Shown: positions 47,257 through 58,253, numbered from the stretch's first letter. The stretch is DNA of 64,000 nucleotides from Silene latifolia (GCF_048544455.1 NC_133538.1:254248491-254312490), one strand, 5' to 3'. Notes: generated by a model not told the origin, from the sequence alone. Numbers and translations: made by a program.

Positions 47257-47322
47257 GGAAGAGGCGCAGCATGAGCTGCGTCCCTTTGAAGAGGCGCAGC
47301 AGGTGCTGCGCCTGTTCCCAGG
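47257..47322. repeat. Twin-hairpin block E, upstream of the DUF7745-like gene
   Basis: GAAGAGGCGCAGCATGAGCT with GCGTCCCTTT, then GAAGAGGCGCAGCAGGTGCT with GCGCCTGTTCCC. Ends 38 bp before TATAAATAGA at 47361 and 131 bp before the ATG. Confidence 0.82.
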
Positions 47323-47360
47323 TGGTTCCGTTCTGGCAGATTTTTGGAAACAGAAATTAG

Positions 47361-47370
47361 TATAAATAGA
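47361..47370 (+). promoter_or_regulatory. TATA box of the DUF7745-like antisense gene
   Basis: TATAAATAGA, 93 bp before the ATG at 47454; initiation expected near 47392. Confidence 0.6.
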
Positions 47371-47453
47371 GACGTCGACGGAGCTTTTATTCACACAATT
47401 CTTCCGTCTCTTCTTCGTCTTATTACATAAAATTCTCAAAATAATCTCTCATC

Positions 47454-48480
47454 ATGAATACTTTGGAGATTCGCCTGAAAGAATGGACCAACAAATTTTC
47501 AAACATGGAGAAATATGATATGGGCGCCTATAATCTTGGATCATTGTTGAGTTTGAAGCTTATCAAGGTTGTCAAACCATTCTTGGATGCTTGTCTTGAT
47601 TATTGGGACCCGAATTTCCACGTTTTGCGTTCCCTGAAGGCGGTATTTGCCCATTTCCTGAAGAAATTGCTGCGATTGGTGGGTGGGACCCTGAACACTT
47701 GCCTGCCATTCCTTCTACTTCTCAAGGGTATAAAAGCAAATTTAGAGACTTGCTTGGGTTGACTAGACTCGAGGTGGACCGTCTAGTGACCTCGAAGGGA
47801 GTGCAAATGTTGGACTTCATTGACCGATTTATTAACAAAGCCGACCCCACCGTTTCTTAAGTTTCTAGGCGAAGGGCATTTGGGTTTTGTGCATGTGTAT
47901 GTCTTCCAAGGGCATGTTGATGAAGACTTGAGAGGTGATCCCCGTCTTCTGGGCCTTGTTGAGCAAATGGAGTTGCGCAGGAGCCCAACTTGCTTATGTC
48001 TAGGAGAGATCCTGTTGGGCTTGGATAATAGAAAAGCCAACCGCGACCTACCTTATTTGGGAAGTCCCGTCATTCTGCAGGTAAAAGAACGCTTATTTTT
48101 CTTTTTCTTCTTTTTTTTCGTTTTTTTTTCCGTCTAATGCCTGCTTTTGGGTAGGTTTGGCTTATGGAACGGCTTCGATTGATCGAGCCCCCAGTTCACG
48201 TTCCTTCTTATCACGCTCGTTCAATTGCAATGAGGACCAGACTTTACATGGTGGACTTCACTTGAGTCTGCAATTATTGGGAGAACAAACTGAAGAGTGA
48301 TGATGGCCCTTTGATTAGGTGGGTTGTACCGTGGTGGCACCTCAAATCTGTCACTGGAGTGTCTTCTTTGGATCCTACCCGATCTGTGCACATTCCTGGC
48401 TTGGAATTTATGGTGTGCATCTCCCCGGAAAGGATGATGAGACAGGTTGGACTAAAGCAGACGATCCCGAAGCTCGATAC
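47454..48480 (+). pseudogene. DUF7745-like antisense gene, 5' part
   Basis: Starts ATG 47454 (MNTLEIRLKEWTNKF). The N-terminal part LGSLLSLKLIKVVKPFLDAC and DYWDPNFHV is followed, after a frameshift near 47625, by FAFPEGGICPFPEEIAAIGG, the FxFxxxEixPTlEE pattern of DUF7745 proteins, common in plant Tat elements. Later blocks: LGFVHVYVFQGHVDEDLRG, CLCLGEILLGLD, VWLMERLRLIE, VHIPGLEFMVCISPERMMRQ. An intron with GT at 48081 and AG at 48153-48154 is visible. Disruptions: the frameshift near 47625, TAA at about 47858 and in-frame TGA at about 48265. A Copia element (48481-57261) interrupts it; the frame resumes at 57262. Function unknown; family assignment is by eye. Confidence 0.6.
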
Positions 48481-49454
48481 TGTTGGGGCTGGTGTCCTTA
48501 ACAGTTAGTGCAAGGACTTATAAATCTCTAAAAGGATCAAAGGGCATACTTTTGGTATTATTATCAGTTGATCCACGTTTATCAATAACGGTTGGCTTGC
48601 TAGATAAGTTTGACGTTATTGTCATACAGATGGCGGTGATCAACTGGTCCCTAAAAGTCACACCTATAGGATACGTTTGAGAGACGTGACAGTATGAAAA
48701 TACAGTCATGTTGATGCCAATTTTGACTAACCAGTTAGTCCGAGTTATTTGACTAGTAATTAGTCAAAATGTGATGTTGAGATATTTTATACGGATTAAA
48801 TAAAATGGGCTAAGGCGAATTAAACAGTTAATTCGTAAATTAAATATAAACGATTTATATTTGATTAATGTATATTGAATTAATTATACAATATTGTCTT
48901 TGTCGGACATGTATTAATATTTCAACTAATCCGTGTTATTAGTCGATGTATTAATAACCGATAACCGATGACAGTTTATAATAAAAACCGCGTCATATAC
49001 ATTTTAGCGAGACGAGTCGGATCACGAGTTAAATGAGGAGAAAGTGGAAAGCCCACTCCCTCCTCTAGTGACCCGCGGACCGAGGCTAACAAAAGGAGAG
49101 GTTCCCTCTCCTTTGTAACCTAGTCATTTCATTTGCAAAGAAACTAGGGTTTTGGAGATCATTTCTCTCTGAAACCTAGATCTCACATCTCGAAAAACTC
49201 ACATCAAGTTCTCTCAATATTGCAAGGCAATTAGAGAACGCATTTCTAGCACAAGGGCATATTCTTAGACGATCTTGGGTGCAACAATTAGGAGGAGGTC
49301 TACTTTGATCTCTCATTGCCGAATTGCACTAGGACCGAAGGTTAATTCTTGTGCTTAATCGTTTTCATTATATTTCGTTTATGACCATATTTCACATGTT
49401 AAATTTACGTTATAGTCCTAAATTTAAAGGGTCTTATACGGATATTACCCCACA
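48481..49454 (+). repeat. 5' LTR of the nested Copia
   Basis: 974 bp, TGTTGGGGCTGG to TACCCCACA. Differs from the 3' LTR by about nine changes including a 1-bp indel, roughly 0.9%. Confidence 0.93.
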
Positions 49455-49456
49455 AG

Positions 49457-49468
49457 TGGTATCAGAGC
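49457..49468 (+). other. Primer-binding site (initiator Met tRNA)
   Basis: TGGTATCAGAGC, the classical Copia site, 2 bp after the LTR. Confidence 0.9.
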
Positions 49469-49781
49469 GAGGCCACGTAAATTTTCATTGTGATTTTTCA
49501 TAAAACGATTTTGAAACGATTGTTTTGTCTCGAAAACCGTGCCATGTATACACGGCTGTTTCGTTTTTTTGTTGAAACCGTGACATGTTTTTACACGGTT
49601 GTTTTATCTTATTTTCGATTTGTTCTTTTACATATTGTTATTTTATACGGAGATTATAGCAATATGTCAAGTTTTGTCAGATTGTAAAATTGTTTTGATG
49701 CGGTTTTGATCAAAATTGAGATGGTTTTGTTTCGTCAAAACTGTTTTCACGAGGGTTTCATGTTTTCAGAATGTTTTTGCC

Positions 49782-50058
49782 CTCAATCGAGCATGTTTCT
49801 ACTCGATCGAGAGCCCTTCCTTGTTGTTTTTGCTCGATCGAGTAATTGCAGTACTCGATCGACCTCTGTTTAAAACCCCACTGCTCGATCGAGAAGTCCT
49901 CGTACTCGATCGAGCATATTTGCTGATAAAGGCCCTCGATCGACCTCCGATCTTGTCGATCGAGTACTTTTACGATTAGCATACCTCTCGATCGACTAGC
50001 GATTCGATCGATCGAGCCCTTTTGTTCCTCGATCGAGCACTCATGTCTCTCGGATCGA
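49782..50058 (+). repeat. Cluster of CTCGATCGAG palindromes in the Copia leader
   Basis: About twelve copies in 277 bp: 49782 (CTCAATCGAG), 49802, 49833, 49854, 49884, 49905, 49935, 49955, 49987, 50004, 50028 and 50048 (CTCGGATCGAG). Exact copies are CTCGATCGAG; others end CGAC. The spacers (11-26 bp) share no sequence, so this is not a simple tandem repeat. Confidence 0.9.
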
Positions 50059-51399
50059 GGATTTTTATTCAGCGACTTTGAAAATTTATTCTTTTTGTTT
50101 TAAATTTTCTTTTGGCCTTAATATGTACTTTATACGGATATTGTACACACGCTATGATTGTGAAACGGTTCACACACGTACCATTGAGTCATTTTAAAGC
50201 GTATTTAAAGTAACGGATTGTAATAGATTAAAATTAAACTGATAGAAGCAGTTTTATCACATAAATTTTAATCGTTAAAAGGTGGTTTGGATAAATTTAA
50301 CATAATTACGGAATTATGTCACGAATAAATTTGTTTTAGTTGATGCATTTTATTTATCGTTAATTTTGAATGCTTTTGAATGCTTTTATTACGTATTTAT
50401 TTATTTTTAAAAACGGTTGTAACTTAGTGTGGCCTTAGTAGAACGTGTTACCGTAATGATGGAACACGGTCTTGGTTGTATTTTGAGATCTCGTATCTCC
50501 GATTTTGGATTTTTCACTTGTAATTACAGTTTTCGTATTTAGAATGTAAATAGGTTTATATTTGTAAATTTTAAATTGTAATTTTTGAGAAGACCAAAGA
50601 TGGAGATCGGATGCTCACTCCCGCTGCAAGGTCAAAGATGGAACATCAAGACAAGCTTTTCAAGTCCAACGGTGGATTCCAAAGTTGTATTATATTTTTT
50701 TTTACTAGGATAGGCCACACTAGGAATTTTATTTACGTATTGCATTCTTTTATTGATTTTTCGTAACGATAATTTGCATCATATTCCGCCTAAAACCAAA
50801 CCACCTAATTATTGCATGAAAACTGACACATATAGAGGTCACGAGTTAGTTTTCTTTGACATTCTCATGTCACACGATCTATGCTAAGCCATCACCTAAA
50901 TTAATTCATTCACGCAGACGCTAGTTATTTGTTCACTTAAAATGAATTAAAATTAAGTTGATGGGATCTTCCTCGTATAAACAAAATTGAGAACGGTCTT
51001 TATAGGTCAAACTCCAATGAGTCCCTTCTTCGTCGGTAGGCATAATATGACCCCTTCTACGTCGGGTAAGTTGGAACCGATTGACCTATTTTATCTCAAC
51101 ACTATGGTCACTAAACGATCCTGTGATCATGGTGGACTATAGATAGGATTTACGGAAATCTATCGACCAAGAGTTCTTACGGAAGAATTAGCTAAACAGT
51201 TGGCTTATCAATTTACGGAAATTGAGTCTTGGGATCACTTGTATCATTCTTGAGGAAGATCAATTATGCAAGTGCTTGAGTCTACACGTTAAAATACATT
51301 TTAAATAGACTTAAATCACCTCGATGAGTTGCTTATTTCGTTTTTGTTTTTTCTTTCTTTTTCAGTGTAGAACACGAATTTTTAAACTGCTATAACGAA
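50059..51399 (+). other. Nested Copia leader, non-coding
   Basis: AT-rich sequence between the palindrome cluster and gag. GTCCCTTCTTCGTCGGTAGG and CCCCTTCTACGTCGGGTAAG at 51016-51070 form a short imperfect repeat. No ORF of note. Confidence 0.6.
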
Positions 51400-52140
51400 A
51401 TGGCTGGTCCTACTAACGACCCAATGCCAAGTGCCACATTGGACCGTGAGTCCTGGCTTCGGATCTTCATGAATCAGATGAATCAGTCTACTCGACTGAA
51501 GAATGATGGATCAAACTTCGCGGACCGGGAGGCGGCATTACGGAATGTCGCCGCTGGCGACGGAAAGCTCAAATATCTAATTGAGCCCATCCCGCCAAAC
51601 CCAGGTCCCACGGCTAGAGCTAATGAGATCGCCAAGTTTAACGATTTCTGTATGGAAGCGGGTGCGATTAAAAACGTACTCATTTTTGCAATGGAACCCA
51701 ATTTGCAGAAATGCTTCATAGCCCATGGTGCAAACAAGATTTTCACCACGCTCACTAAGGAATTCTCGAAAGCACCGAGAATCGTGACCTATGAGCATAC
51801 CACTCGCTTCTTTGATGCGAGACTCCAGAAGGGCCAACCAGTTAGCCCACACATTCTCAGCATGATTGAGAATGTCGAGAAGCTGGAGACGCTTGATTGT
51901 AAAATCAGCGAGAACATTGTGATTGACCGCATGCTTCATTCACTCCACAATGGTTTTGCGCTCTTTAGAGCGAATTACTATATGAATGATTTGAAGAAAA
52001 GTCCCCATGAACTGCACTCCCTTCTCGTACGCACCGAGAAGGACATGAAGTTCGGTGGGAGCATGAAACGGGATGTTCTCGTTGTGTCAAACAAGGGCAA
52101 GGGTAAGGGCAAAGCTAAAGCGAGACCTAGCAGTAGGTAA
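51400..52140 (+). pseudogene. gag: Nested Copia Gag
   Basis: 246 codons from ATG 51400 (MAGPTNDPMPSATLDRESW). Copia Gag core: NLQKCFIAHGANKIFTTLTK, TTRFFDARLQKGQPVSPHIL, MIENVEKLETLDCKISENIV. A frameshift in the Lys/Gly-rich tail at about 52090-52130 leads to TAA at 52138. The correct frame continues as KAKFKKSGSGKSGPGESSTS up to a zinc knuckle that reads CHHFHKTGH, then TAG at 52262, then RRTC: one Cys is replaced by Phe and a stop sits inside, so RNA binding would be lost. Confidence 0.85.
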
Positions 52141-55100
52141 GGCGAAGTTTAAGAAGTCAGGTTCAGGCAAGAGTGGGCCTGGTGAGTCGAGCACCTCATC
52201 AGGCGCGACAAAGAGCAGGAATGAAAACATGGAATGCCATCATTTCCACAAGACTGGGCATTAGAGGCGTACATGTCCTGTTTATCATGAGGAAATAAAA
52301 GCAGGTCGCGTTAAACCTGTTGGTATGTCTTCTCCTTCTACTTTTATTCATATGATTGAGATTAACCACGCAAGTTACGGAACTTGGGTACTAGATACTG
52401 GTTGTGGTTCTCATCTGTGTAATCATGTGCAGGGGCTCCGAAACATCGAACCCCTCGTAAAGGGTGAGGTGGACCTGCGTGTCGGGAATGGAGCACGAGT
52501 GGCTGCCGTCTCGAGGGGAACATATGTGATCCAGCTTCCTAGCGGATTTGAGTTATTTTTATATAACTGCTATTATGTACCCAGTCTTTCTAAAAACATT
52601 ATTTCAGTTTCTGCACTTGATAAACTTGGATTTTCATTTGTAATAGAGAATAATACTTGCATTTTCTCATTACACGATATGATTTACGGCAAGGCAGTCT
52701 CCATGAATGGAATTTATGTTTTAGATCAGACCACCGAAATATTACACGTAATGAATAAAAAGTTAAAGGTTGGTGACAAAGATCAAACGTATCTATGGCA
52801 CTGCCGTATGGGACACATTAATGAGAAACGCGTAAAACAGCTCATCAAAAATGGAGCTATCTCGGCCTTTGATTTTCAATCATTTGGCACGTGTGAATCA
52901 TGTCTCATCGGTAAGATGACTCGTATTTCCTTCAAAGGTGTTGGAATGCGCGCTGCTGACCTATTAGGACTCATACATACGGATGTGTGTGGGCCTATGT
53001 AAATCACCGCACGAGAAGGCTATAGGTATTTCATCACTTTCACGGACGATTTAAGTAGATATGGCTATGTCTACTTAATGAAGCACAAAAGTGAATCCTT
53101 TGAGAAATTCAAAGAATACCAGAACAGGGTACGAACCTCTGGGTAGAAAGATTAAAACACTGCGTTCGGATCGTGGTGGCGAGTATCTTTCTCACGAGTT
53201 TGATCAACACCTTAAGGACTGTGGGATTGCCTTACGTTAACTCCACTGGAACACCTCGGTTGAATGGTGTGTTCGAACGGAGAAATCGAACACTTCTTGA
53301 TATGGTTCGATCCATGATGAGTCACACGGTATTACCAGATTCATTATGGGGTTATGCTCTTTCAAATTTGCTCTAATACTTAATCAAGTCCGTCTAAAGT
53401 CTGTTGACAAGACTCCATATGAACTATGGAAGGGAACGGTCCCTAACTTGTCCTTTATACGGGTTTGGGGCTGCGAGGCTTATGTCAAGTGGAGACACGA
53501 GGATAAGCTCGGCCCGCGATCGGTCAAGACATACTTTATAGGCTATCCTAAAGGAACACTTGGTCATTACTTCTATTCGCCAACCGAACAACGTGTTTTT
53601 GTTGCGGCTAGTGCGATATTCTTAGAGAAGGAATTTCTCGAGAATGCAAAGAGTGATAGAACCTTCGAACTGTCGGAGATTCCAGAACCAACTACCGAGC
53701 AACCATTGGAGGAACCAGTTCCTTCAATCCCGGCTGCGGTTAATATTCCTGAGGAACCTAGGAGGTCGGGAAGAGTCTCTATTCCTCCGGACAGATACAT
53801 TGGTATGGTCGAGGAACATGACATAGATGACATTCTACTCTTAACGAGTAGTGAACCCGCAACCTATAAAGGCTCCATGACTAGTTCTGACTCAAAGCTA
53901 TGGCTTGAGGCCATGCAATCCGAGATGGACTCCATGTATGAGAACAACGTGTGGGATCTTGTTGACTTACCTGCTAAGGTTCGTCCCCTTCAATGCAAAT
54001 GGCTTTACAAGATAAAGCATTATGTGGAAGGTCAACAAGATATCTATAAAGCACGACTAGTTGCTAAAGGTTTCACCCAAGTGTCAGGTTTGCACTATGA
54101 TGAGATCTTTGCACCCGTAGTCATGCTGCGTTCCATTCGGATTATCTTAGCGATCGCCGCTTTTCATGACTATGAAATTTGGCAAATGGATGTGAAAACT
54201 GCCTTCTTAAACGGCTTTTTGGAGGAAGAGTTGTACATGGTACAACCCGAAGGTTTCATTGATCCAGAAAATCCTAAGAAAGTGTGCAAGCTTAAGCGTT
54301 CCATTTATGGACTTAAGCAAGCATCTCGGAGTTGGAATCATCGCTTCGACCAAGTGATAAAAGAAAATGGATTCATTCGATCGGTCGAGGAACCATGTCT
54401 GTATATCAAGTCGAGTGGGAGCAAGATTGTCTTTCTAATATTGTATGTTGACGACATACTCCTGATTGGGAATGACATACCTCTCTTAACTTCGGTGAAA
54501 GTATGGTTGAAGAACCATTTCCAGATGAAAGATCTGGGTGAGGCACAAAGAATTTTGGGCATCCGTATCTATCGAGATAGATCACGTCGAATGTTATCTC
54601 TCAGTCAGGAGTCTTACATAGACAAAGTCCTAGAGAGATTCAGCATGACTAACTCCAAAAAGGGGTTTCTTCCTATGGCTCCAGGGGTGCATTTGAGCAA
54701 GTCTCAGGCACCAGAGACACCGGAAGAGAAAGAGCGCATGACACGGATTCCTTATGCTTCGGCTATAGGATCAATGATGTATGCCATGATATGCACACGT
54801 CCGGACGTGGCATATGCATTGAGTATGACAAGTCGATTCCAACAGCATCCAGGTGAATCACATTGGGTCATTTGTCAAGAACATTCTTAAGTCCCTACGG
54901 AGGACTAAAGATTGGGCATTGACTTATGGAGGCCCTCAAAAGCTATGCGCCGATTTGCAGATGCTAGCTTCCAAACGGATCGAGATGACTCGAAATCTCG
55001 GTCTGGATTCGTTTTTACTCTTAATGGCGCTGATCACTGGAAGAGTTCCAAACAAATCACATTAAGCAGATTCTACGATCGAGTCCGAGTACTATGCCGC

Positions 55101-55430
55101 GTCGAAGCTACAAAGGAAGCGATATGGATGCGTCAATTCTTACATGGACTATCTGTAGTGCCTAGTTCGAATGACCCGATCACCATCTATTGCGACAATA
55201 GTGGTGCCATCTTCCAAGCTAAGGAGCCAAAGTCTAGCAACAAGTCTAGACATGTACAACGGAAAGCTCATCTAATCTGAGATTACGTGGAGCAAAAGGA
55301 AGTAGTGATAGAAAAGATTGCTACGAGATGATAACATAGCGAGATCCTCTCACTAAACCATTACGACAAGATAAGCATGAAGGGCACGTTCTTTCCATGG
55401 GAATTAAACGTGTTCCTGAGTTGTAGTACT
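52141..55430 (+). pseudogene. pol: Nested Copia Pol, many frameshifts
   Basis: Domains in order: protease (VLDTGCGSHLCNHV), GAG pre-integrase (YLWHCRMGHINEKRVKQL), integrase with HTDVCGPM, LRSDRGGEY and GVFERRNRTL (all three acidic residues kept), RT (CKWLYKIKHY, QMDVKTAFLNG, ILYVDDILLIG) and RNase H (CDNSGAIFQAKEP). Breaks: TAG 52262, TAA 53000, frameshift near 53130, frameshift near 53220, frameshift near 53360, frameshift/TAA near 54870-54890, frameshifts near 55000-55070 and stop near 55278. The longest open piece is 53346-54890, covering the end of integrase and the RT. Not functional. Confidence 0.88.
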
Positions 55431-56286
55431 CTTTTATGGATTAGATTCATTCTTTTTGTACTCTATACAACATCATCGTTTTGATATTTATATATATTTT
55501 GTTTTTCATGTGGAATTGTATGACAATTTTTGAACACCACAAAGTGAACTGAACAAACATTATATTTTTGGTCCTTAATTGCCCACGTGAGCTGATAACT
55601 CAAGGTAATTATTTTGTGACGTTGGTTGATGGTGGGTTCAACGAGCCATAAGTCAAACGGTTGACTGACCAATCACAGAGGCGAGTTATACGGATTTCTC
55701 ATAGGACACAATTGTGACATCGACGTGGAGTCCTAAATGTTTTATAACATTCGGTGCCCGGTCGTGGATAGGACCTCCATGGTGATCCTAAGAGTCGATT
55801 CTTTTGACTATCGTTGTGCCTCTCTTGAGACTAAGGCAGATTTTGGGTGACTTTGGTTTCTTTCTCACGGTCATCCGTAACAGGGGGCCAAGTAGATTTT
55901 TTCGGGTCATTTCATGTGTGCTTAGATCGGAAGGAGTCGAGTTGAAGGAAATATTCAGCCTTTATCAGTTACTCGATATTTCTCGGGACCACTCGAGGAG
56001 TCAGAATCGAAATGCATGGCCATGCTCGGATACGGATTCGTTTTATCGGTTAAGTTACTCTCTAGTCGGGGAAACTACTCATGATACAGATCGATTGTAA
56101 AATACGACCTTTGCGGATCCGGATCTGCAAATTGTTTTACATTGAGTGGGAGAAATTTTAAATGAATATGAGAATCGGTTATCGCACATACACTTGTACG
56201 GACAAGTGGGAGTTTGTTGGAGCTGTGTCCTCCAGTTAGTGCGGACAACGTCATTGCACATACACTTGTACGGACAAGTGGGAGCT
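55431..56286 (+). other. Nested Copia 3' untranslated region with duplicated PPT
   Basis: No coding. Near its end the segment CACATACACTTGTACGGACA with AGTGGGAG occurs twice, at 56186-56213 and 56259-56286, each time followed by TTGTTGG and LTR-like sequence; only the second starts the real 3' LTR. Confidence 0.75.
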
Positions 56287-57261
56287 TGTTGGGGCTGGTG
56301 TCCTTAACAGTTAGTGCAAGGACTTATAAATCTCTAAAAGGATCAAAGGGCATACTTTTGGTATTATTATCAGTTGATCCACGTTTATCAATAACGGTTG
56401 GCTTGCTAGATAAGTTTGACGTTATTGTCATACAGATGGCGGTGATCAACTGGTCCCTAAAAGTCACACCTATAGGATACGTTTGAGAGACGTGACGATA
56501 TGAAAATACAGTCATGTAGATGCCAAATTTGACTAACCGGTTAGTCTGAGTTATTTGACTAGTAATTAGTCAAAATGTGATGTTGAGATATTTTATACGG
56601 ATTAAATAAAATGGGCTAAGGCGAATTAAACAGTTAATTCGTAAATTAAATATAAACGATTTATATTTGATTAATGTATATTGAATTAATTATACAATAT
56701 TGTCTTTGTCGGACATGTATTAATATTTCAACTAATCCGTGTTATTAGTCGATGTATTAATAACCGATAACCGATGACAGTTTATAATAAAAACCGCGTC
56801 ATATACATTTTAGCGAGACGAGTCGGATCACGAGTTAAATGAGGAGAAAGTGGAAAGCCCACTCCCTCCTCTAGTGACCCGCGGACCGAGGCTAACAAAA
56901 GGAGAGGTTCCCTCTCCTTTGTAACCTAGTCATTTCATTTGCAAAGAAACTAGGGTTTTGGAGATTATTTCTCTCTGAAACCTAGATCTCACATCTCGAA
57001 AAACTCACATCAAGTTCTCTCAATATTGCAAGGCAATTAGAGAACGCATTTCTAGCACAAGGGCATATTCTTAGACGATCTTGGGTGCAACAATTAGGAG
57101 GAGGTCTACTTTGATCTCTCATTGCCGAATTGCACTAGGACCGAAGGTTAATTCTTGTGCTTAATCGTTTTTCATTGTATTTCGTTTATGACCATATTTC
57201 ACATGTTAAATTTACGTTATAGTCCTAAATTTAAAGGGTCTTATACGGATATTACCCCACA
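56287..57261 (+). repeat. 3' LTR of the nested Copia
   Basis: 975 bp, TGTTGGGGCTGG to TACCCCACA, then GATAC. Confidence 0.93.
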
Positions 57262-57717
57262 GATACCGTCCCGCAGACTGCCGTGGCGCTTACTACAGAG
57301 AGCCGAAGGGAGTGGGCCATTAAATGGGTCCAAAGAAATGAATGGTTCTTGAACTCTTCTGCTAATTCCTTATGGGTGTCGGATTCTTATCTGCGATGGA
57401 GGAAAGCTACTACTCCGGAAGAGCGCGAGAGATTGAGGAAGCGCGAGCCCTTCGACTATAAGGTGCGCGAGGTGGAAAAAGAGAAGGAGAAGCATCTGAC
57501 CGAGGGAGAGGAGAAAGCCGGGTTTCGAGTCGTTCATCCTTCGAAGAAACCGAGGACCTCTCCTGTCGTGGAGATGGTGATTGGGAAGAATGGGAAGTCT
57601 AGGCCTCGAGAAAGACCGTTGTTGATTAGGTCCGAAGTGGCGCAAGAGCGTCCGGCTCGAGGTCGTGACAAGAAATATGACAAAAATGACAAGGGCAAAG
57701 GGAAGAAGGAAGAATAG
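57262..57717 (+). pseudogene. DUF7745-like antisense gene, 3' part
   Basis: Continues the gene begun at 47454. Counting through the target site once, the frame entering the Copia insertion (LKQTIPKLDT) is the frame leaving it, and runs on to TAG at 57715-57717. This part has ESRREWAIKWVQRNEWFLNS, then a charged tail (KATTPEERERLRKREPFDYK, later a Lys/Arg-rich end KYDKNDKGKGKKEE), probably disordered and basic. The Copia therefore interrupted a frame that was still open at this point. Confidence 0.6.
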
Positions 57718-58253
57718 CCCGAGTCTTTATTTATTATTATTATTTATTATTATTATTATTATTGTTGTAATAAAGAGGTGGGGTTTTTAGAATCCTAGCC
57801 TATTTTTCTTATTTTTATTATGTAGCGTACTATTACTAGAAAATGAATGAAATAAAAAGGTTAAATGGTTATGAAATCGTTTTGATTTTTCTATTTATTA
57901 TTCTAGTCGAATTCCAAATGCAATGCAAATGTCCTTCTATTCACATTTTAAAATAAATGGGTTGTATCCCGTGAAGGATTGCCTACGTATTCATTAAAAA
58001 TGAAATCAAACCCTTGCGCGTAGTTCGAGTAAATGTAAAAGAATAATTGTTCAAAGCAAGAGCTTGTAATGAACTTAGAAAATAAGCAAGAGCTTTTGCT
58101 CACTCTGAAGGTGCAAATTTAGTTTATTTGATGATATGAGGACGACAAATTTGTCAAAATGCAAGAGCATTATTTCAGCTTGGCCAGGGGCCGTTTATTT
58201 AGTGCCACAAGAGCGACACGTGAGGTTACGCGAGGCGCGTTTTTGTTCCTATT
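57718..58253. other. Convergent gap between the antisense gene and E3 pol
   Basis: Contains an ATT/TTA-rich stretch (57730-57765) and the E3 copy of the stem-loop motif. No coding. Confidence 0.6.
57960..58027 (-). other. CTACG...CGTAG stem-loop motif, E3 copy
   Basis: Reverse complement reads CGAACTACGCGC, GGTTTGATTTCA, GAATACGTAGGCAATCCTTC; CTACG (minus strand, 58023-58019) can pair with CGTAG (57987-57983). It lies about 230 bp downstream of the E3 pol stop and matches the two E1 copies. Confidence 0.65.

Larger units (their letters stand above)
48481..57261 (+). mobile_element. Nested Copia element (8781 bp)
   Basis: LTRs 48481-49454 and 56287-57261, flanked by 5-bp duplication GATAC (48476-48480, 57262-57266). 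Primer site TGGTATCAGAGC at 49457. Long leader (1.9 kb), gag and pol on the plus strand, 0.86-kb 3' untranslated region, purine tract ACAAGTGGGAGCT. RT motifs (QMDVKTAFLNGFLEEELYMV, NSKKGFLPM, GIPYASAIGSMMYAM type) point to the Tork/TAR/Angela side of Copia; lineage tentative. Pol has at least seven stops or frameshifts. Confidence 0.93.

Noticed and set aside
49782..50058. CRISPR-like array
   Set aside because: Regular spacing is only superficial; repeats are 10-bp palindromes inside a Copia leader in plant DNA.
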